A stretch of DNA of 64,000 nucleotides from an uncultured Flavobacteriaceae bacterium. Its GTDB lineage: Bacteria; Bacteroidota; Bacteroidia; Flavobacteriales; Flavobacteriaceae. The position numbers and the translations under genes were made by a program. Shown here piece by piece: positions 60,357-64,000 of the stretch; the stretch's first letter is position 1; every line of letters begins with the position of its first letter. The stretch lies in contig CANKZQ010000006.1 in the NCBI GenBank assembly GCA_947488345.1, positions 124,001 through 188,000 of the forward strand. The letters are read 5' to 3'. A model generated the notes under the pieces. That model was not told the origin of the DNA. It was given only the letters and a program-made list of their open reading frames with translations, and ran no database searches.

Positions 60357-62228
60357 TTAAAGGTTTAAGACAAGATCTTGAAGAGAGTCTTCGGTAGAGA
60401 TATCTAGTTTTTTGCGTAACCTGTAACGAGCTTTTTTGATACCTTCTTGAGAAATGTTTAAGATATTGGCAATTTCTTTTGATGATAGATTCATCTTCAG
60501 TAAGGCCATTAAGCGCAACTCATTGGCCGTAACGTTCGGAAACTGTTGTTTTACGTTGCTGTTAAAGTTTGTATGTACTTCTTGAAAGTATTTACTAAAA
60601 TTTTCCCAGTTGTTATCATCTTTTAAATCAAAATCAATCGTTCTGATCAATTGCTGATACCCTTGTTGAATATCTTCTGATTTTTTAAATTCCTCAGCTT
60701 TGAGTTTTAGGCTTTCGAGCACTTCATTCTTTTTTGCTAAATGGAGAGCATGTGTGGTGAGTTCTTTCTTTTTAAAGGTTAATTCTGCGTCTACTTTTTC
60801 TTTTTCTAGTTTATTTCTCTTTATACGTTGTCGGAATCCGTAAAACCCAATTCCGATGAGTCCTAATGCCAAGAAGAGCCCTCCTGTTAACACTGATTTT
60901 TGAAGTTTACTGACTTTTCCCTTTTGTTCTAACAAACCAATTTCATTTTCCTGTAAGGCGATCTTTTGTTCTTTCTCTTTCGTTTCAAATTCAGCTTTTA
61001 AACGATCTACTTCTTTCGATTTTTTAATATTATAGACAGAGTCATTAATTGCTTTATAATTCTCATGATCATTTAAAGCTTTTTCATAGTCTCCCAAAGC
61101 GGCATAGGCCGCTGAACGATCTCGGTACGATTGGTAGAGGTCATCTTTGTTACCTACAGAATCGGCTAAGACAATAGCCCTGTTTAAATAGGGTAGCGCT
61201 TTTTCAGGCATCTTAAGCTCTTCGGTATACACACTTCCTAGTCGTTTCAGCGCCCAGGATTCTGAAAGTGGGTGATGAGAGATATATCTCGAGTGGTTAA
61301 TTGATTTTTTCAAATAATTTATACCCTTTTCGACTGAACCTTTTTTGACATGGGTTTTACCAATATTAAATAAGGTAATACCAATGAGACCTTGATTTTT
61401 GACTTCCTGAGAATAAGTTAAACTTTCATTTAAGTACTCTAGGGCTACATCATAATTTTTTATTCCGTAATTGGAATTTCCCAGATCATTTAGTGTTAAC
61501 CCTATTTTTCTCTTGTTGTTATTTTTTCGGTGAATCTCTAGCAATTCTTTCTTAATCGCTAATGATTTCTCCTTATTATTGGTATAATGATATAAATTAG
61601 CCAATGAAGATTTTGCTTTTATTTTTTCATTTTCTAGTTCTAATGATTCTGCTATGCCTAATGCGTTTAAGGCTGATTGAAAACCTTCGTTATATTGAGT
61701 TTTCCTCATATAAACTTTAGAGCTTACTAAATGAAGTTTCATTAGTATAATTGAGTCCACCGGTTGAGCAAATTCCATTAGAGTTTTCGAAATACTTTTC
61801 AAAGCTTCATCATATCTAGCAGATACATACAACAATTGAATTAAATTATAAGTAGCTAAACCGGCTTCATGTCTGTGATTTATACTGTTATAAATTGAAA
61901 TGGCTTTTTCAAAATAGTATCTTGATGAATCTATTTTTCGCGCAAACAAAAATCTTCTTCCTTGATGATTGTAGGATTTGGCAATTCCTTTTCTGTATCC
62001 AATTCTTTTTGAAATTGTTAGACCTTCTAATGAATATTGAAGTGCGAGCCTCGGATTTTCATCGACATATAAATCATAAATAGCATAAGCCGTTTTTACT
62101 TTTAAAGAATCTTGAGGTTGAGAATTATAAACCTTTAACAGGCTATCTAACTTCTGTTTATTTTGGGCGATTGCAACTATTGAAAAAAGAAGTAGTGAAA
62201 TAAATACAAGAGCAGGGGTGAGCTTCAT
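60357..62228 (-). CDS. Membrane TPR sensor with LuxR-type HTH, copy B
   Basis: 623 residues with signal peptide ending VAIAQ, periplasmic TPR-like repeats (for example KIGLTLNDLGNSNYGIKNYD), one TM helix at about 446-465 and the same C-terminal LuxR HTH (568-608). The TPR half is clearly diverged from copy A, so the two may sense different ligands while binding the same DNA. First gene of the three-gene set; copy A begins 23 bp after its stop. A near-consensus TATATTTT lies about 11 bp upstream of its start. Confidence 0.87.
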   Translation of the reverse strand: MKLTPALVFISLLLFSIVAIAQNKQKLDSLLKVYNSQPQDSLKVKTAYAIYDLYVDENPRLALQYSLEGLTISKRIGYRKGIAKSYNHQGRRFLFARKIDSSRYYFEKAISIYNSINHRHEAGLATYNLIQLLYVSARYDEALKSISKTLMEFAQPVDSIILMKLHLVSSKVYMRKTQYNEGFQSALNALGIAESLELENEKIKAKSSLANLYHYTNNKEKSLAIKKELLEIHRKNNNKRKIGLTLNDLGNSNYGIKNYDVALEYLNESLTYSQEVKNQGLIGITLFNIGKTHVKKGSVEKGINYLKKSINHSRYISHHPLSESWALKRLGSVYTEELKMPEKALPYLNRAIVLADSVGNKDDLYQSYRDRSAAYAALGDYEKALNDHENYKAINDSVYNIKKSKEVDRLKAEFETKEKEQKIALQENEIGLLEQKGKVSKLQKSVLTGGLFLALGLIGIGFYGFRQRIKRNKLEKEKVDAELTFKKKELTTHALHLAKKNEVLESLKLKAEEFKKSEDIQQGYQQLIRTIDFDLKDDNNWENFSKYFQEVHTNFNSNVKQQFPNVTANELRLMALLKMNLSSKEIANILNISQEGIKKARYRLRKKLDISTEDSLQDLVLNL

Positions 62229-62349
62229 AACACAGAAAATATACTTTAAATATATTCATTTTTAGCTAAATAGGATATTTTTGGTTTTATCATCTTTAGA
62301 ATTGCTTTAGAAAGTACCCTTACTTTTATCGTATTATTAAATTATTGGT

Positions 62350-62730
62350 ATGAAAAAAGCACTACTTGTATTCTGTATTTTAATTTCGGTATCCACATTA
62401 GCTCAAGAAAATGAGTCTGATTATCAGGATACGGTTGTGTTTAAAGAAAACGCTCAAAAAACAGTTACTTATAAGGATTTGGGCGATTTTAAAGTTTTTC
62501 CAAATCCAACAAGAAACAGTTTGACTGTAAGTATTGGGCAGTTGAATGGTGGTATTTCATTCAAAATAAGTGATGTATTAGGGAAGTTGGTCTACAGCAG
62601 AAAAATTGTGTCACACGATTTACAACAAGATAGCTTTAAACTCGATATGTCATCATTTAGAGACGGCATTTATATGTTTTCTTTAAAGACCAAGACAGCA
62701 TCTAAAACGATCAAGGTCGTAAAGCTATAA
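62350..62730 (+). CDS. Minimal secreted protein made mostly of a T9SS type A sorting domain
   Basis: 126 residues. A signal peptide (1-19, ending STLAQ) and a linker of about 30 residues lead into a type A C-terminal sorting domain: FKVFPNPTRNSLTVSI, FKISDVLGKLVY, LDMSSFRDGIYMFSL and the final KTIKVVKL. Sorting domains normally follow large cargo; here there is no cargo domain. It is divergent from the regulator pair. It may be a surface-anchored small protein or a remnant of a larger cargo. Confidence 0.85.
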   Translation: MKKALLVFCILISVSTLAQENESDYQDTVVFKENAQKTVTYKDLGDFKVFPNPTRNSLTVSIGQLNGGISFKISDVLGKLVYSRKIVSHDLQQDSFKLDMSSFRDGIYMFSLKTKTASKTIKVVKL

Positions 62731-63162
62731 TAGACCGCATAATTCTAAGGCTCGTAAATAGGCTTGGAGCCTGAAACCAACATCAAACTTTCGTAAATCA
62801 CCTGGTTGTATCCAGTGTAATGCATCAAACTCATCATCTTGAGGAATCAATTGCATGCTTGTATTATACTGTACTTTAATGACGGAAAGTTGTTGTCCTT
62901 TATAGATATAGTAGGGATCTTCAGGAGGGTAGTAGTAGTGTACTTTTTCTGAATGCACTTTTAATATATCCTTATCCGAAATAGAAATGCCTAATTCTTC
63001 TTTTAATTCTCTTTTGATGCCTGTTAAAGCATCTTCATTAGCCTCCAATCCCCCTTGAGGAAATTTAAAACCTCCATCACGCGGAGATGAACCAATTAAT
63101 ATTTGATCATGGTCATTTACAATAACCGCCATGGCCGCTATGCGAAACGTATTTTTCGTCAT
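62725..63162 (-). CDS. Nudix hydrolase, RppH/Ap4A-type
   Basis: 145 residues. The Nudix box includes FPQGGLEANED and KRELKEELGI, complete with the metal-binding Glu residues. MAVIVNDHDQILIG and KFPQGG are typical of RppH-like and diadenosine-polyphosphate hydrolases. Cytoplasmic housecleaning or mRNA 5'-end processing are possible roles. The stop overlaps the T9SS gene stop by 6 bp in convergent orientation. Confidence 0.85.
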   Translation of the reverse strand: MTKNTFRIAAMAVIVNDHDQILIGSSPRDGGFKFPQGGLEANEDALTGIKRELKEELGISISDKDILKVHSEKVHYYYPPEDPYYIYKGQQLSVIKVQYNTSMQLIPQDDEFDALHWIQPGDLRKFDVGFRLQAYLRALELCGLL

Positions 63163-63182
63163 AACACAAAGTTATAATAAAA

Positions 63183-63701
63183 CTACAACATAGCTCTTCT
63201 AAGAAAGCTTGAAAGTGCTTGTTTAAAGGGTGAATTTGCGATTGATAGATCATTATCTTCGATAATTTTTATCCGTCTAATGGTAGCGAGATGATCAATA
63301 ATACTGATCACATCTTGAATTAATTCGTAGGTGGCAAATTTAAATTTATTCTCTAGAGAAATTTCATTTTTTTGAGGATACAATACCAAAAGGAAATGTA
63401 CATGCGTAGGTACCATTTCATACAGGTGTTCTAGATTCTTGTAGTATTTTATATTAGAAAATCGCTTTGAAAGGTCGGTAAATACCTTGATTTTTCCACT
63501 TTCTATGTTGGTAGGGTTGGTAACTTTTAGAAGTAAATCTAAACGGTCATTATAAGTACCTCTTTCGTCATTCGTGAGCGTGTTAATCGTATTGATGTTA
63601 TCAACACCCAATCGTTTAGTTAAATAGTTTGATATGAGCTCATCAATCGTAGATGAAGCTTGAATAAAATGTTGCTTTACTTCCTTTAATAGTGTATCCA
63701 T
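63183..63701 (-). CDS. Uncharacterised helical protein
   Basis: 172 residues, predicted soluble and mainly helical, with a central stretch YEMVPTHVHFLLVLYPQ and no signal peptide or TM helix. No family recognised. It lies 20 bp upstream of the Nudix gene on the same strand and is likely cotranscribed. Its mRNA would begin near 63862, giving a long leader of about 160 bases. Confidence 0.7.
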   Translation of the reverse strand: MDTLLKEVKQHFIQASSTIDELISNYLTKRLGVDNINTINTLTNDERGTYNDRLDLLLKVTNPTNIESGKIKVFTDLSKRFSNIKYYKNLEHLYEMVPTHVHFLLVLYPQKNEISLENKFKFATYELIQDVISIIDHLATIRRIKIIEDNDLSIANSPFKQALSSFLRRAML

Positions 63702-63835
63702 AACAATAAGTTAAAAAATTAATAAAATGTTACCCATTACATACAACATGTATAGGCGGATAGGGGATATCATCGTATTTAAGGGAGTATAATTAGTATA
63801 GTATATGGAACTATATCTCTACTAATTAAATGAAG

Positions 63836-63862
63836 CAATAATAACAATACTAATTATTATTG
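63836..63862 (-). promoter_or_regulatory. Inverted repeat at the start of the 63183 transcript
   Basis: CAATAATAA (63836-63844) and TTATTATTG (63854-63862) are perfect inverted copies. They lie immediately downstream of the -7 element, at or just after the predicted transcription start. Confidence 0.45.
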
Positions 63863-63868
63863 ATGTAA

Positions 63869-63899
63869 CAAATATATACGTTTTTTTTAAAAAAACAAA
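63869..63899 (-). promoter_or_regulatory. Full Bacteroidota promoter on the minus strand
   Basis: Reading on the minus strand, -33 TTTG (63899-63896) and -7 TATATTTG (63876-63869) are 19 bp apart. It directs transcription towards the 172-residue protein gene. Confidence 0.65.
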
Positions 63900-63906
63900 G
63901 TACAAA

Positions 63907-64000
63907 TTAATTAGAAAATTTCTTTCCGATGAATGGAATATCTCTTCTATGTATCCATAACGTAATAAGACTCAGTATAAAGACAACTACAGCCATATAA
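63907..64000 (-). CDS. C-terminal end of a membrane protein, cut by the window edge
   Basis: Minus-strand frame open to the window end, stopping at 63907. The visible 30 residues contain a TM helix AVVVFILSLITLWI followed by a basic cytoplasmic tail (HRRDIPFIGKKFSN). The rest lies outside the window, so no function can be given. Confidence 0.5.
   Translation of the reverse strand, partial: YMAVVVFILSLITLWIHRRDIPFIGKKFSN

Overview
The window looks like a chromosomal segment from a marine-type member of the Flavobacteriaceae (Bacteroidota). The base composition is AT-rich and start codons lack clear Shine-Dalgarno sequences. Many genes are preceded by the Bacteroidota -7 promoter element TAnnTTTG. 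Lineage markers include a type IX secretion (T9SS) sorting domain, the block rpmB-rpmG-DUF4295-ftsY, bacillithiol enzymes (bshA and bshC), and many SPII lipoproteins with Cys at about residue 17-23. I saw no rRNA, tRNA, CRISPR array or intact insertion sequence.

Layout. 0.1-13.2 kb is mostly housekeeping: peroxiredoxin, mannose-6-phosphate isomerase, HAD phosphatase, CAT-like acetyltransferase, OxyR with both redox cysteines, a PlsC-like acyltransferase, a CoA-type Nudix hydrolase, bshA, aroB, proline dehydrogenase, an acyl-CoA ligase and a large FAD oxidoreductase. A 400-bp gap (13.25-13.66 kb) holds a 131-bp nested palindrome in front of typA. 16.5-22.5 kb is a fatty-acid beta-oxidation operon, marR-fadB-fadA-acyl-CoA dehydrogenase, with a perfect 12-bp palindrome at the marR promoter. 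22.6-28.5 kb carries an ABC exporter pair, an MscS channel, an NtrC-like regulator that ends without a DNA-binding domain, and a NeuD-type acetyltransferase. 28.5-31.6 kb is an ECF sigma / HEAT-repeat anti-sigma / two DUF4097-like protein operon. 31.7-38.7 kb holds an esterase, an S41 protease, a flavodoxin-fold reductase, a PPK2 kinase, an M28 peptidase and a 5'-nucleotidase-like lipoprotein.

38.8-43.5 kb is an iron locus: a porin-like outer-membrane protein, a secreted FMN-binding protein, a four-TM protein with an HxH motif, feoA, feoB and a 41-residue Cys-rich FeoB partner. Three copies of the same operator-like motif (TTATTTA-N9-TAAATAA, one with a single mismatch) sit at its two promoters and suggest one metal-responsive regulon. 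43.5-54.5 kb returns to housekeeping: guaB, a formamidase-like lipoprotein, cinA, rpmB, rpmG, DUF4295, ftsY, a serine hydrolase, rimO, a DUF4878-like lipoprotein, a YiiX-like hydrolase and bshC. A lipoprotein gene broken by one in-frame stop lies at 54.5-55.5 kb, followed by rlmF.

The most interesting accessory region is 56.5-62.7 kb. Two tandem membrane-spanning TPR/LuxR-type regulators, almost identical over their cytoplasmic halves, are followed by a 561-residue lipoprotein. Its C-terminal part has the Ser/Thr-alternating pattern and Pro-Pro-Gly strand expected of aerolysin/ETX-type beta-pore-forming proteins. Four copies of GTGGACA spaced exactly 11, 22 and 11 bp apart, around a perfect 14-bp palindrome, lie about 45-95 bp upstream of a predicted start site for the lipoprotein gene, where an activator would bind. 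A GC-rich inverted repeat occupies its 5' leader. A divergent gene encodes a tiny secreted protein that is little more than a T9SS sorting domain. This looks like a self-contained sensor/effector unit; the pore-forming assignment is by eye and needs structure prediction.
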